A DNA stretch of 64,000 nt, taken from assembly GCA_035629175.1 (NCBI GenBank), contig DASPIL010000029.1, forward strand, positions 43,819 through 107,818, read 5' to 3'. The notes under the pieces are model-generated. The model saw only the letters and a list, made by a program, of their open reading frames with translations. It searched no databases and was not told the origin of the DNA. The DNA is from Verrucomicrobiia bacterium. GTDB taxonomy: Bacteria; Verrucomicrobiota; Verrucomicrobiia; Limisphaerales; DASXHY01. The translations under genes were made by a program, and so were the position numbers. Positions within the stretch are counted from its first letter, which is position 1. Each line of letters starts with the position of its first letter. This document shows positions 17,706 to 28,100 of this stretch, in pieces.

Positions 17706-17906
17706 AATTGGAATGTCGGGACTTGTCCCGGAGCGCGGCGTTCAGATCGCGGCAATGGGCGCACTGAATCGTGGGAAGGCACTGCGCTGCGGGTCGCGAA
17801 CGCTGAAGAGCCGTAAACGCCGCGTTCCTGTTGCGATCGTTGACACAAGGGTTGATCGAAAGAAACGGGACGGCCACTATTCAGCGGTTTGACGAATAGG
17901 ATTACC
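17706..17906. repeat. Hairpin-rich intergenic repeat between GH97 and GH27
   Basis: This 200-bp gap holds a small perfect hairpin GGGACTTGTCCC near 17724 and a larger inverted pair with arms GCGGCGTT (near 17738) and AACGCCGC (near 17816). It resembles the other palindromic dispersed elements in the window but is not the same family as the copies at 398 and 5357. Confidence 0.5.
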
Positions 17907-19721
17907 ATGAGGAAACATCGATTATCGCTCTTAACGCCGATCGTGGCAGGTGTGTGGATGACTGTGGTGGCCGTGGCGCAGTCCGCGCCTTTTCATTGGA
18001 AGTTCGCATCCACTCCGCCGCTGGGCTGGAACAGTTGGGATTGCTTCGGCACCACGCTGACAGAGGCGCAGGCAAAAGCGCAGGCGGACGCAATGGCCCG
18101 CGAACTTTTACCTTCGGGTTACCAATACTTCACCGTGGATATCCAATGGTATGAGCCAAACTCCCGCGGCCATGTTTATCGCGCGGGCGCGCCGCTGGCT
18201 ATGGATGAGCACAGCCGCCTGGTGCCTGCGACAAACAAGTTTCCAGCGTCGGTGAATGGCGCGGGTTTCAAACCGCTGGCGGAGTATGTGCATTCCAAAG
18301 GTTTGAAATTTGGCATTCATATCATGCGCGGCATTTCACGCCAGGCAGTGAAACAGAACACGGCTATTCTGGGCACGACCGCACGGGCTGCGGACATCGC
18401 CAACACGCGGTCGACCTGTCCCTGGAATCCTGACATGTACGGCGTCGACATGAGCAAGCCGGGCGCGCAGGAATATTACGACTCGCTATTTGCTCTATAC
18501 GCTTCATGGGGCGTTGATTTTGTAAAGGTGGATGACATCTCCCGCGCCTATGACAACGTGCAGAAGGCGGAGATCGAGGCGATCCACAAGGCCATCGAAA
18601 AATCCGGACGCCCCATCGTGTTGAGTCTTTCCCCAGGCGATACTCCGATTGGACGCGGGGACCACGTGATGAACCACGCGAACATGTGGCGCATCTCCGA
18701 CGATTTCTGGGATCGCTGGCAGCCGCTCTACGAGATGTTTGGGCGTCTTGAAAAGTGGACGAAGTACCGCGCGGAAGGCGCGTGGCCGGATGCCGACATG
18801 CTGCCGTTCGGCATTGTTGAATTCACGCGTCCGACGCGGTTCACCCAGGATGAGCAAATCCTTTGCATGACGTTGTGGTGCATTGCGCGATCACCGCTCA
18901 TTTTCGGCGGGGACATGACGAAGCTGGACACATTCACGCGCGACTTGCTGACGAACCCCGAGGTGTTGGCCGTGAATCAGGCCAGCGTGGGTAGCCGTCA
19001 ATTATCGCGTCAGGACGATCTCATCGTCTGGAGCGCCGAAGTTCCAGGCAGCCGGGATCGATATGTCGCCTTGTTCAATGCGCAGAATGATGATTCGCCT
19101 TTCGATCTTTCGAAGGTCACGCATCGCAGCCGCTCCATTCGTGGCGCCGCGGGCAGCGAAATTGTCGATATCTCCGTGCCGGTTACGAATGCGCATCGGC
19201 TCGTGCTGGTTCTTGGGGATGCGGGTGACAATTCGCATTATGATCACGGGGCTTGGATTGAACCGACGCTCACCGGATCGAAAGGCAGCCTGAAGTTGAC
19301 GGACTTGAAATGGTCGATGGCCACCGCTGGATGGGGACAGGCCCGCGTGAATCGCGCTGTGGACGATCAGCCGCTTATGCTGAACGGCGAGCCTGTGAAT
19401 GGGATTGGGACGCATGCGGTATCGGTGATTGAATACGATCAGCTTCCCGAAGGGTACGACACGTTCACGGCGCGAGGTGTGATTACGTCAGGAAACCAGG
19501 GCAGGGGATCCGTGCAATTTCAGGTGCTTGTGGATCCGCCCAAGAAAGTGGTCCAGGATCGGAGGTCTGTTTCGGTTTCATTGGCAGAGCTCGGAGTTAC
19601 GGGGGCGGTCACGGTGCGGGATTTGTGGAAGAGGGAAGATATTGGAACATTCACGAATACCTTCACTCGCGCGATTAGAAAGCAGAGTGCCGGCCTTTAC
19701 CGCATTTCGCCCCAACGCTAA
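17907..19721 (+). CDS. GH27 family alpha-galactosidase with C-terminal NPCBM domain
   Basis: The product is 604 residues from the ATG at 17907, with a signal peptide ending near AVAQSA. GH27 hallmarks are clear: TPPLGWNSWDCFGTTL at the start of the barrel, YFTVDIQWYEP, the nucleophile D209 in DFVKVDDIS, and a later acid/base Asp in WRISDDFWDRW. The C-terminal third (GSLKLTDLKW, then INGIGTHAVS-like PVNGIGTHAVSVIEYDQL) is an NPCBM carbohydrate-binding domain. It hydrolyses terminal alpha-galactose (alpha-L-arabinopyranose is also known in the family). It sits among GH97, GH43 and esterase genes in one direction. Confidence 0.9.
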   Translation: MRKHRLSLLTPIVAGVWMTVVAVAQSAPFHWKFASTPPLGWNSWDCFGTTLTEAQAKAQADAMARELLPSGYQYFTVDIQWYEPNSRGHVYRAGAPLAMDEHSRLVPATNKFPASVNGAGFKPLAEYVHSKGLKFGIHIMRGISRQAVKQNTAILGTTARAADIANTRSTCPWNPDMYGVDMSKPGAQEYYDSLFALYASWGVDFVKVDDISRAYDNVQKAEIEAIHKAIEKSGRPIVLSLSPGDTPIGRGDHVMNHANMWRISDDFWDRWQPLYEMFGRLEKWTKYRAEGAWPDADMLPFGIVEFTRPTRFTQDEQILCMTLWCIARSPLIFGGDMTKLDTFTRDLLTNPEVLAVNQASVGSRQLSRQDDLIVWSAEVPGSRDRYVALFNAQNDDSPFDLSKVTHRSRSIRGAAGSEIVDISVPVTNAHRLVLVLGDAGDNSHYDHGAWIEPTLTGSKGSLKLTDLKWSMATAGWGQARVNRAVDDQPLMLNGEPVNGIGTHAVSVIEYDQLPEGYDTFTARGVITSGNQGRGSVQFQVLVDPPKKVVQDRRSVSVSLAELGVTGAVTVRDLWKREDIGTFTNTFTRAIRKQSAGLYRISPQR

Positions 19722-19841
19722 ATAACCGCAGATAGCGCAAGTTTGGAAATTGTTTGGAAACCTGCGCCACGATCGCGATTGCAAAGCCGGCTGAGCGCTG
19801 GAATTTGCGGCGGGGTGTCGGTCGGACATTCGAAAGGCATT

Positions 19842-20927
19842 ATGGCTGGAGTTTATTTAATGATCGCTGGGCTGCTGATTGCATCCCAGCAACTGGTGGC
19901 CCAGGTTCAAACGGCCGGCATCAAGATTGTGCCGGCGCTTGAAAAACCGAAGAACGCCCGCAATCTCGAGGAGAATGACCTGGCAGGCTACCTCTTCGTG
20001 TATTTTAAGGACCAGACGCATTCCGCGTATTTTGCGGTCAGCCGCGATGGTTACAACTTCACGGATCTCAACGGAGGCCAGCCGATTTTCGACGGCAAAT
20101 TGCTCGCCGAACAAAAGGGTGTGCGGGATCCGCATATTGCGCGGGGACCCGACGGGGCGTTCTATCTCGCGATGACCGATCTCCACATCGCAGGCCAGCG
20201 CCACGGCTTCCGCACCAATCAATGGGAACGGCCGGTGGAACGATACGGTTGGGGAAACAATCGCGCCATCGTCCTGATGAAATCCTACGACCTCGTTCAC
20301 TGGACGCATTCAGACTTCCGCGTCGACAAGGCCTTCGAGAAATTCAACGACATTGGCTGCGCGTGGGCGCCGCAGACGATTTATGACGAGGAGAAGGGCC
20401 GCATGATGGTCTATTTCACGATGCGCATGGGCGGGGTTGAAGCCTGCCATATTTATTACTCCTACACCGATGACGCATTCACGAAGCTGGAAACCACGCC
20501 CGAACGCATTTCGGGAATTGGGGGTATCGATAGCGACATCACGCGCGTCGGCGACACGTTCCATCAATTCTATGTGGCGGACGCGAAGATCCGCCATGCT
20601 GTCTCGGACAAGATCAATGACGGATACCGGGCGAAGCCGCGGCGGATCGATCCCAACACGGTCAGCACCGAAGCGCCGAACGTCTTCAAACGTCTGGGCA
20701 CGGATCGCTACATTCTGATGTATGACGTTTATGGTGCGCGTCCGAACAACATGGGCTTCAGCGAAACCACGGACTTCGAAACCTTCGCGTACATCGGGCG
20801 ATTTAACGAAGGCGTGATGAAGGGAACGAACTTCGACCGCCCGAAGCACGGCGCGGTCACCCATCTTACGTTGGATGAATTGAAAGCCATGGCTGATCAC
20901 TGGAAGGTGGACATTAAATTGGACTGA
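19842..20927 (+). CDS. Secreted GH43-like glycosidase
   Basis: The product is 361 residues from the ATG at 19842, chosen because GAAAGG precedes it and a signal peptide follows (MAGVYLMIAGLLIASQQLVA). The TTG at 19743 would add 33 non-signal residues. GH43-type blades are visible: GVRDPHIARGPDGAFYLAMT with the catalytic-base Asp, IGCAWAPQTIYDEEKGRM, and SGIGGIDSDITRVGDTFHQF. The protein resembles arabinosidase-type propellers whose N-terminus reads AGYLFVYFKD. It is probably periplasmic; the substrate is likely an arabinoside or galactoside given its neighbours. Confidence 0.8.
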   Translation: MAGVYLMIAGLLIASQQLVAQVQTAGIKIVPALEKPKNARNLEENDLAGYLFVYFKDQTHSAYFAVSRDGYNFTDLNGGQPIFDGKLLAEQKGVRDPHIARGPDGAFYLAMTDLHIAGQRHGFRTNQWERPVERYGWGNNRAIVLMKSYDLVHWTHSDFRVDKAFEKFNDIGCAWAPQTIYDEEKGRMMVYFTMRMGGVEACHIYYSYTDDAFTKLETTPERISGIGGIDSDITRVGDTFHQFYVADAKIRHAVSDKINDGYRAKPRRIDPNTVSTEAPNVFKRLGTDRYILMYDVYGARPNNMGFSETTDFETFAYIGRFNEGVMKGTNFDRPKHGAVTHLTLDELKAMADHWKVDIKLD

Positions 20928-20952
20928 ATTGAATTCCTGAACTGTGGGTTCT

Positions 20953-22479
20953 ATGAAGATCAAAATTCTGACAGCCGCGGTTGTTGCGCTTGCGTCCGCT
21001 GCCATTGCGCTTGATGGCACGGTTCAAATCCACGATCCCTCAACCATCGTCACGTGCGATGGCAAGTTCTACACTTACGGAACCGGGGGAGCGACTCTGG
21101 TTTCCGACGATGGCTGGACGTGGCGGCGCGGCATCACGCCTGTGCGAAGCGGAATGGCGCCAGACGCCATACAGATCGGCGACCGCTATTATCTGTATAT
21201 CGCGCGGAACATCGGCGCGCAGCCCAGGGCGGACATCAACATGATCTGGAGCAAGTCTCTCGACCCGGATTCACCGGATTACAAATGGGAGGAAGGAGGC
21301 GTGGTTGCCGCATCGGACGGACTTGAAGATTGCAACGCCATCGCTCCCGGCCTTTTTCTCGATCCGAACGACGGCAAACTGTGGATGGTTTACGGTTCCT
21401 ATTTTGGTTACATCCGGCTGGTCGAACTGGATCCGAGAACGGGCAAACGTGTCGATCCCAATGACAAGCCCGCGGACATTGCGATCAATTGCGAAGCGGC
21501 GATCGTGATTTATCGCGACGGCTGGTATTATTTGCTGGCGACCCACGGCAGTTGCTGCCGGGGCGCCGAATCGGGCTACAACATTCGCGTGGGCCGCGCG
21601 AAGAAAATTACGGGTCCGTATCTCGATAACGCGGGTGTGGATATGATTCTGGGTGGCGGCAAGCTGTTCGTCGGCTCTGGCGGGCGCGTGATTGGCCCCG
21701 GACATTTCGGCCTGATTGAGCTGGGCGCGGAAGTGCAGAAGTTTTCGCTTCATTATGAAGCGGACCTGGATCGCGGCGGCGCGAGTGTGCTGGACATCCG
21801 TCCGTTGTTATGGAAGGACGGCTGGCCGGTTGCAGGGGATCACTTCAAGGAAGGCACTTACCAGATTGAATCCGCACGAACGGGCACTGCGCTGGAACTG
21901 GCCGTGGAAGGGCTGCCAGTCGGCGGTCCGAGAGCGCGGCGCGCCGGACCCGGCGTTGGCGCGCCAGGCGCCCGAACGAATAACGTTGCGAGTCAAACGA
22001 ACGCCGCTGGACCACGACCACCGCGGCCTGGTGGAGGTGGTGGCATGTTTGCTGGAACGGGCGTCTCGATCCCACCGCAGGAGGTCATGCAGGTCTCGAC
22101 GAACTGGCCCTCCGGTAACATCCCCACCCGCATGGCCAATTATATGTGCCAGGCGCAGCAGAAATGGACCATCACGGCCGTCACCAATGCCGGCGGCTAT
22201 ATGGGATCGCCGTATTTCAAAATCACCATCGCGGGCACGGATCGCGCCCTGGCTGCCACAGAGGAATTTGAACTGACCACAGTGCCCGTCTTTTCCGGGG
22301 AACCGCATCAACTCTGGCGGATGGATCAACTCACTGACGGGACCTGGCGCATCATGCCAAAGGCGGTCCCGGGTGCCAAGGACTCGCCGGCGATCTCTGC
22401 CATCGGCAGCAGCTTTGCAACACTCGCGCGGTTCAATCCCAACACTGACCGGCAGCGATGGATACTCAAAGCGCCATGA
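20953..22479 (+). CDS. GH43 arabinan endo-1,5-alpha-L-arabinosidase-like protein with interrupted beta-trefoil
   Basis: The product is 508 residues from the ATG at 20953 (GTG at 20944 possible). The signal peptide is MKIKILTAAVVALASAAIA. The catalytic part shows IHDPSTIVTCDGKFYTYGTG (base Asp), WAPD-like MAPDAIQIGDRYYLYIA, and INCEAAIVIYRDGWYYLLAT followed by GSCCRG, the arabinanase signature with the acid Glu. From about residue 300 a ricin-type beta-trefoil starts (HFKEGTYQIESARTGTALEL) and is broken by a Gly/Pro/Ala-rich insert of about 45 residues (GGPRARRAGPGVGAPGA onward). The trefoil then resumes (QQKWTITAV, HQLWRMDQLTDGTWRIM, RQRWILKAP). It probably cuts the arabinan backbone and binds glycans through the trefoil. 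Confidence 0.85.
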   Translation: MKIKILTAAVVALASAAIALDGTVQIHDPSTIVTCDGKFYTYGTGGATLVSDDGWTWRRGITPVRSGMAPDAIQIGDRYYLYIARNIGAQPRADINMIWSKSLDPDSPDYKWEEGGVVAASDGLEDCNAIAPGLFLDPNDGKLWMVYGSYFGYIRLVELDPRTGKRVDPNDKPADIAINCEAAIVIYRDGWYYLLATHGSCCRGAESGYNIRVGRAKKITGPYLDNAGVDMILGGGKLFVGSGGRVIGPGHFGLIELGAEVQKFSLHYEADLDRGGASVLDIRPLLWKDGWPVAGDHFKEGTYQIESARTGTALELAVEGLPVGGPRARRAGPGVGAPGARTNNVASQTNAAGPRPPRPGGGGGMFAGTGVSIPPQEVMQVSTNWPSGNIPTRMANYMCQAQQKWTITAVTNAGGYMGSPYFKITIAGTDRALAATEEFELTTVPVFSGEPHQLWRMDQLTDGTWRIMPKAVPGAKDSPAISAIGSSFATLARFNPNTDRQRWILKAP

Positions 22480-22540
22480 CGCTGAATTTGAAGTTCGTAA
22501 TTCGAGAACGTTGAAAAATGGAAGTGCGCGAAACGTAATC

Positions 22541-23239
22541 ATGATCACGCTCCACAAAATGCTTGCGTCGTTGTTTCTACTTGCGGCTGGTTCGTCGAAC
22601 CTCGCGAATGGCGCCGAGGTGGGCGCTGCAACGCGCGATCCCGCAGCCTCGCTTTCACGACCCGCGTCCGCCGAGAAAGCTCCTGATGCCGCTGGCTTTC
22701 TGCAACGCTGGCTCATCCTTGAACCGATCAGCGCCAATGGACTCGCCGACAGGGCCGCGCAGGCCTTGGTGAAGAAGGAATACTTTCCCAACCAGTTCAC
22801 CGTTGTTCCGCGCCATGGCGATTCTGTTACGGTGGGTGGCACGAATTTTTCGTGGCACGCTGTGGACACGAGGAATTACAACGTCAATCTCTATCACTTC
22901 GCCCACGCGCTCGGAAAACCAACTTCCTACGTTTTGTTCTGGGCTGTCACAACGGTCAATTGTCCGGAGGAAATATCCAACGTGCGGCTCGCCATCGGCT
23001 CGAACGCCGCGTCCGTCTGGTGGGTGAACGGTGCAGAGGTCATTGGCATTTACGGCGATCGACAAACTGTGATTGACGACGGAGTTTCCAAACGCCTGAC
23101 GCTCAAGAAGGGGCGGAATGTGATTCGCTGCGCAGTCATCAACGGGGGCGGTGCCACCGACTTTTGCGCGCGGTTTCTCAACGAGGAAGGCGATCCCGTA
23201 ACCCGATTCACTTTCAGCGTCGGGGACGTCGTGAAATGA
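22541..23239 (+). CDS. Secreted ancillary beta-sandwich protein of an esterase/glycosidase locus
   Basis: The product is 232 residues from the ATG at 22541, with a signal peptide (MLASLFLLAAGSSNLANG). It has a jelly-roll look with segments FLQRWLILEPI, SYVLFWAVTTVNCPEE, AASVWWVNGAEVIGIYGDR and GRNVIRCAVINGGGATDFCA. Such a domain is often joined to acetylxylan/feruloyl esterases; here it is a separate gene directly upstream of the tannase-family gene (18 bp gap). A carbohydrate-binding or accessory role is inferred; no catalytic residues are seen. Confidence 0.6.
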   Translation: MITLHKMLASLFLLAAGSSNLANGAEVGAATRDPAASLSRPASAEKAPDAAGFLQRWLILEPISANGLADRAAQALVKKEYFPNQFTVVPRHGDSVTVGGTNFSWHAVDTRNYNVNLYHFAHALGKPTSYVLFWAVTTVNCPEEISNVRLAIGSNAASVWWVNGAEVIGIYGDRQTVIDDGVSKRLTLKKGRNVIRCAVINGGGATDFCARFLNEEGDPVTRFTFSVGDVVK

Positions 23240-23257
23240 CCTTCCGATCCTTTTGAT

Positions 23258-25021
23258 ATGAAACATTACTCAGGGAGAAGCTCGTTGTTCGCGGCTGTGG
23301 CTCGATCCTGCCTGGCATTCGTTTTCGCTTCACCCTGCGCAATCCAGGCGGCCGATTCCATTCCCGCTCCAGGAACGAAATTCCCTGCGGTTACGAACGA
23401 GATCGTCATAACCGCAGACGACGTCACGCTGGAAAAGGTGGGAAGTTCGATACCGGCCAGCGCCATTGGCGAACCCGTGAATGGCGTGACGCTGTCCCCG
23501 CCGCGCTGGGTGGAGGCGACTGGGAATTCTGTCGCTCACGCAATCGTTGAAGGGTCGATTGCGCCCAAGGACCCGAAGGGAAAGCCGATCAATTTCCGCG
23601 TGTTGCTCCCGGCGGCCTGGAGTCGCAAGTCGATTCAAATCGGCGGTGGCGGGATGAATGGAATGGTTCCCATGTTGCGCGGTGAACGCCCGGGATCCGG
23701 CACCGCGGGTTATGCGCGCTATGGCAGCGATTCCGGCCATCAAATGGGAGGCTTCGGCAGCCCGCGATCTCAAAGCGGCGGAGATGACTGGGCTCTCAAC
23801 GAGGAGGCCATTCGCAATCTCGGCTACATGCAGATGAAGAAAACCCGCGATGCCGCGATGGTGATCATGGAACGCGTTTACGGTGAACGTCCGCGTTTCA
23901 ACTATTACATCGGGGCTTCCCAGGGCGGCAGGGAGGCATTGACCGTCGCACAGCGATACCCGTCGGATTACGATGGCATCGTTGCGGATGTCCCGATTGT
24001 GGGCTTCTCGACCTTGATGCTGGCGCCGGACCTGATTCGCATTAAGGAGAAGCCGATTTCCAATTGGGTTACCCGCGCGAAAGCCAATGCCATCCGCGCC
24101 GAATTCATGCGCCAGGCTGACAAGCTCGACGGCCTGGTGGACGGGGTGATTAATAACTACACGGCCGCACGCGCCCTGTTTGACATGTCGCAGGGCGACA
24201 CCAACCGCAATCCTTGGTCGGCTCTCCGCGCTCCGAACGGCGTGGATCCAAATCCTGAAGACACGTCGGCCAGCGCGCGGTTGACCGATGGACAGATCGA
24301 GACTTTGAAGCGGGTTTACAGTGGTTATCCGTTCGCGACGCCGCTGGCAAACGGCGTTCGATCGTTTGGAATGTGGGTTCCAAACACCGACCCTGCCGGG
24401 AGCGGATTGATCGCGGAGCGGCGCTTCAAAGGACAGGAAGGCGCGGCGGAAAACGCGCCTGCTCACAGGCATTTGGGATCGCTCGGCGTGACCGGATTCC
24501 TGATGGAGGATCTTTCTGCGAATCCGCTCGACTATGTGGAAGGCGGTCCGTTGAACAAGCGACGGGAGGAACTTTCCGCATGGCTCGACTCGACCAATCC
24601 CGATCTCTCCGCGTTCTATCGCCGAGGTGGCAAGATGATCGTGACCATTGGGACGGATGACACCCTGGCATCGCCCGGCGCTCAACTGGATTACTTCCAA
24701 TCGGTGCTCGACAAGATGGGCCGGCAAACGGTGGACGCGTTTGCACGCTTCTTCGTGCTTCCGCAAACAGGACACGGATTGAGCGGGCGGAGCGCGGCGA
24801 CAAATGGCGACGGACAATCCGTGACGCCGTTTGCGATACCGAACCAGGTGGATCGCACTGCGTTGCTCATGGCATGGGTTGAGCGCAACGAAGCGCCGGG
24901 CAAAACGGTCATCGTCAAAGCTGGCGGCCGCAGCCTGCCGCTGTGTTCCTATCCAAACTTTCCGCGTTACAAAAGTGGTCCGGTGGAATCGGCTCACTCG
25001 TACGAAAGCGCGGCGCCGTAA
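23258..25021 (+). CDS. Tannase/feruloyl esterase family hydrolase lacking the CS-D-HC cysteines
   Basis: The product is 587 residues with a signal peptide (LAFVFASPCAIQAA). It belongs to the tannase/feruloyl esterase alpha/beta-hydrolase family. The nucleophile is S221 in IGASQGGREAL, the acid is D467 or D468 in TIGTDDTLASPG, and the base is H506 in QTGHGLSGR. Family members normally have a Cys before the Ser and one after the His, joined in a disulphide (CS-D-HC). Here these are A220 and G507, so the linkage is missing. The lid part (GFGSPRSQSGGDDWALNEEA) is present. It would remove ferulate, acetyl or other aromatic esters from plant glycans. Confidence 0.85.
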   Translation: MKHYSGRSSLFAAVARSCLAFVFASPCAIQAADSIPAPGTKFPAVTNEIVITADDVTLEKVGSSIPASAIGEPVNGVTLSPPRWVEATGNSVAHAIVEGSIAPKDPKGKPINFRVLLPAAWSRKSIQIGGGGMNGMVPMLRGERPGSGTAGYARYGSDSGHQMGGFGSPRSQSGGDDWALNEEAIRNLGYMQMKKTRDAAMVIMERVYGERPRFNYYIGASQGGREALTVAQRYPSDYDGIVADVPIVGFSTLMLAPDLIRIKEKPISNWVTRAKANAIRAEFMRQADKLDGLVDGVINNYTAARALFDMSQGDTNRNPWSALRAPNGVDPNPEDTSASARLTDGQIETLKRVYSGYPFATPLANGVRSFGMWVPNTDPAGSGLIAERRFKGQEGAAENAPAHRHLGSLGVTGFLMEDLSANPLDYVEGGPLNKRREELSAWLDSTNPDLSAFYRRGGKMIVTIGTDDTLASPGAQLDYFQSVLDKMGRQTVDAFARFFVLPQTGHGLSGRSAATNGDGQSVTPFAIPNQVDRTALLMAWVERNEAPGKTVIVKAGGRSLPLCSYPNFPRYKSGPVESAHSYESAAP

Positions 25022-25178
25022 TGGTGAAATCAAACCGAAGGGCGACATTCATGCCGCTTCGGTGAAGGGCTGCGAGGGCGCTGTGCACCACAAACGTTCT
25101 GAAGAACGTCTTTGACTTGCGGGAAATTCTCGCCATTGTTGGTAGCAATCCCTGGGTTCGTTTCTCGAACCATTTCTT

Positions 25179-28100
25179 ATGCGCGACCAATCCGTTTCAG
25201 TATCGGCGCAGAACAAACCCCTCCGACGCCTGTTGATTCTCTGCTGGTTTGGCGCGACCGCAGTGATTGGAGGGTTCAATGCCTGGACTGCAAGTTCCCT
25301 GGTGAATCGCACGTTACCGGCCATGCAATCTTGGAAGACAGGCCTGGAGTTCTCGGCCAAGCCAACCACCGACGAGATCTTTCGCGCCAGGGTTTTTGGC
25401 GAGCCGCTGGTGCCGATTGGGAGCGAGCCGAGCGCAGACGAGAATGCGCAATTGGCGACCGCCCTGTTAGATTACTCGAAACGAATCGAGCCCGACGACT
25501 TCTGCAGTTTGACGGATTTTCTGCGGGATCATCCTGCGTCGCCGTGGCGCGCCGCGCTGCTCACGGGGCTTGGGCTTGAATATTACAACACCGCATACTA
25601 CAGCTGCGCACTCGTCGCGTGGAGGGAGGCGTGGACCCTGGGGCAAAAAGCCACGGACGCACGCGGCAAGTTTCTTGCAGATCGTGCGCTTTGCGAACTC
25701 GCGGCGTTGTATTCGCGTCTCGGTCGGATGAATGAACTGGAGGCGTTGCTTCAATCAGTCGAAATGCGCTCTTTCGTTGGCGGAGCAACCGAGAGAATCA
25801 ATCTTGCAAGGGAGGCGCTCTCGATGATGAAACAACAACCGGAGATTTCCTTCCGTTGCGGACCACTGGCGTTGCAGAGCATCCTTCAATCGGATCCAGA
25901 CGTTCTCAAAGGCTCTTTTTCAAATGCGTTTAGGGAGATTTTTAACTCTGCCTCGACCGAAAAGGGATTCTCCCTGACGCAGGTGGCGAAGCTCTCGAAG
26001 AAGATCGGGTTGAATTACCGAATGGCGTTTCGGGAACCCAGAAGAGCGCGGTCCGGTGAGCACGACGGCAATGGGACGGGCCATTTTTACGTTCCGTCGG
26101 TTGTGCATTGGAAAGCCGGACATTATGCGGCGATCGTGCGGCGGGACGGAGATCGGTATCTGCTGAACGATCTCACCTTCGGCACGGAATTATGGGCGAG
26201 CCGCAAGGCACTGGAGGATGAATCAAGCGGGTATTTTCTGGTTCCGCCGGGAGACTTGCAAAGTGGGTGGCGGGTTGTGGACGACAACGAGGGCGCCTCG
26301 GTGTGGGGAAGGGGAGTGACAGGCAGCAACGACCCGGACCAGTACACCTGCAGCAACGAACAAACACCCTCGTGCGAAGGTTCAGCCTGCAACGGCATGG
26401 CGGTTTCCACCGTGCATCTGATGCTCGCCAACTTGCAGGTGAAGGACACGCCAGTCGGTTACAATCCACCGGTAGGACCTCCTGTTCAGTTCACGGTGCG
26501 TTACAATCATCGCGACTATCTTCAGCAGCCCAGTGAGATCGGCCGGTTGCTGGGCCCGAAATGGACGCATGATTGGAACGAGTCCCTTCGAATTGATTCT
26601 GCCACAGCTACGCATTTCGTTGGAGGCGGAGGTGCGCGAAAATTTGCGGGTTTTGACACCAACACCCAGAGTTACGCGCCCAACCAGTTTGAGCAGACCG
26701 TGCTCAAGCGCGTCGCTGTGAACCTTTACGAAATGATGTGGCCTGACGGATCGAAGAAGATTTTCGGTCCTCTCAGCGGCGCGAATGGCTTGCTGCTTTC
26801 GCAAGTGATGGATTCCGCGGCCAACGCCGTCACGCTGACATACGGCGGGCAAGGACTGGCAGCCATCACGGATGCCATCGGACAGGTGACGACCATCTCC
26901 TACGGGTATCCGCCGGAGAATCCGACCAATTTGTTCAACATGATCACGAAGGTCACCGATCCGTTCGGACGGTCTGCGACTTTCGAATATGTCATAGGAG
27001 GAATTCCATTTCCGAACGTGGACAGCACCAATCATCTGGACACCGCATTCCTGGTAAAGATCACGGATGTCCTTGGACTCGAGTCACAGTTTACATACCC
27101 GCAAATGGGAACAGCCCACACCGGCACTCCCTCGCCGGAAGATGATCATCCGCTCATGCTGGATCGGATCCTCAACATGACCACGCCTTACGGACTGACA
27201 TCCTTCAGCGTGGGGCAGGTGGGGACGAACGCGAACAGCCGGTTTGTGGAGACCACGTTCCCGGATGGGAGCCGCGAGCGTGTCGAATATAACCAGGCTT
27301 CGGGGCTTATCCCGGCAACCGATCCGTCGGCACTCCTTCCCGCGGGGGTGTTCACGTTCAATTCGACTTCGCCGCGAAACACTTTTTATTGGAACCGCAC
27401 GGCATCGGCCAGCAGCTACGGCATTTACAGCCAGGCAAAGATCTATCACTGGCTCCACACCGACGGCGGAGCCCAGACGTCGGGAATATTGGAATGCACC
27501 AAGGAGCCGCTTGAGAACCGTGTCTGGTTTAACTACCCGAATCAGAATACCCAGGGCGGCTCGGCCTGGGTGGGTTCCATCGACAGGCCCACGAAGATTG
27601 GGCGTGTCCTCGAAGACGGGCAGACCCAGCTCTACACCTACGCCTACAATCGATTTGGCAATGTGACCAATTCGATTGACCCCGTCGGCCGGACGCTCAG
27701 TTACATCTATGACACCAACGGAATTGATTTATTGGAAGTTCGCCAAACGCGCGCTGGAAACAACGAATTGTTATTCCGCGCCACTTACGATGCCCGGCAC
27801 CGGCCGCTGACGGCGGTGGACGTCGCCGGGCAGACCAACACCTTCACGTACAATGTCCGCGGCCAGCCGCTTACCCATGCCAATCCCAAAGGCGAGACGA
27901 CAACCTACACCTATGGCGTTGACGGGCAATTGATGTTCGTTGATGGTCCGCTGGCGGGCACCACTGATCGCATTTCCTACAACTACGACGCGTTGTACAG
28001 GGTTCGCGCCGTCACCGATCCCAGCGGATACAGGGTTGATTTGGAATACGACGACATGGATCGGGTGACACGCATCACGTATCCAGACGCCACGTTTGAC

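Noticed and set aside
23330..25048. 572-codon minus-strand open frame across the tannase-family gene
   Set aside because: High-GC shadow frame; the + strand shows signal peptide and catalytic residues.
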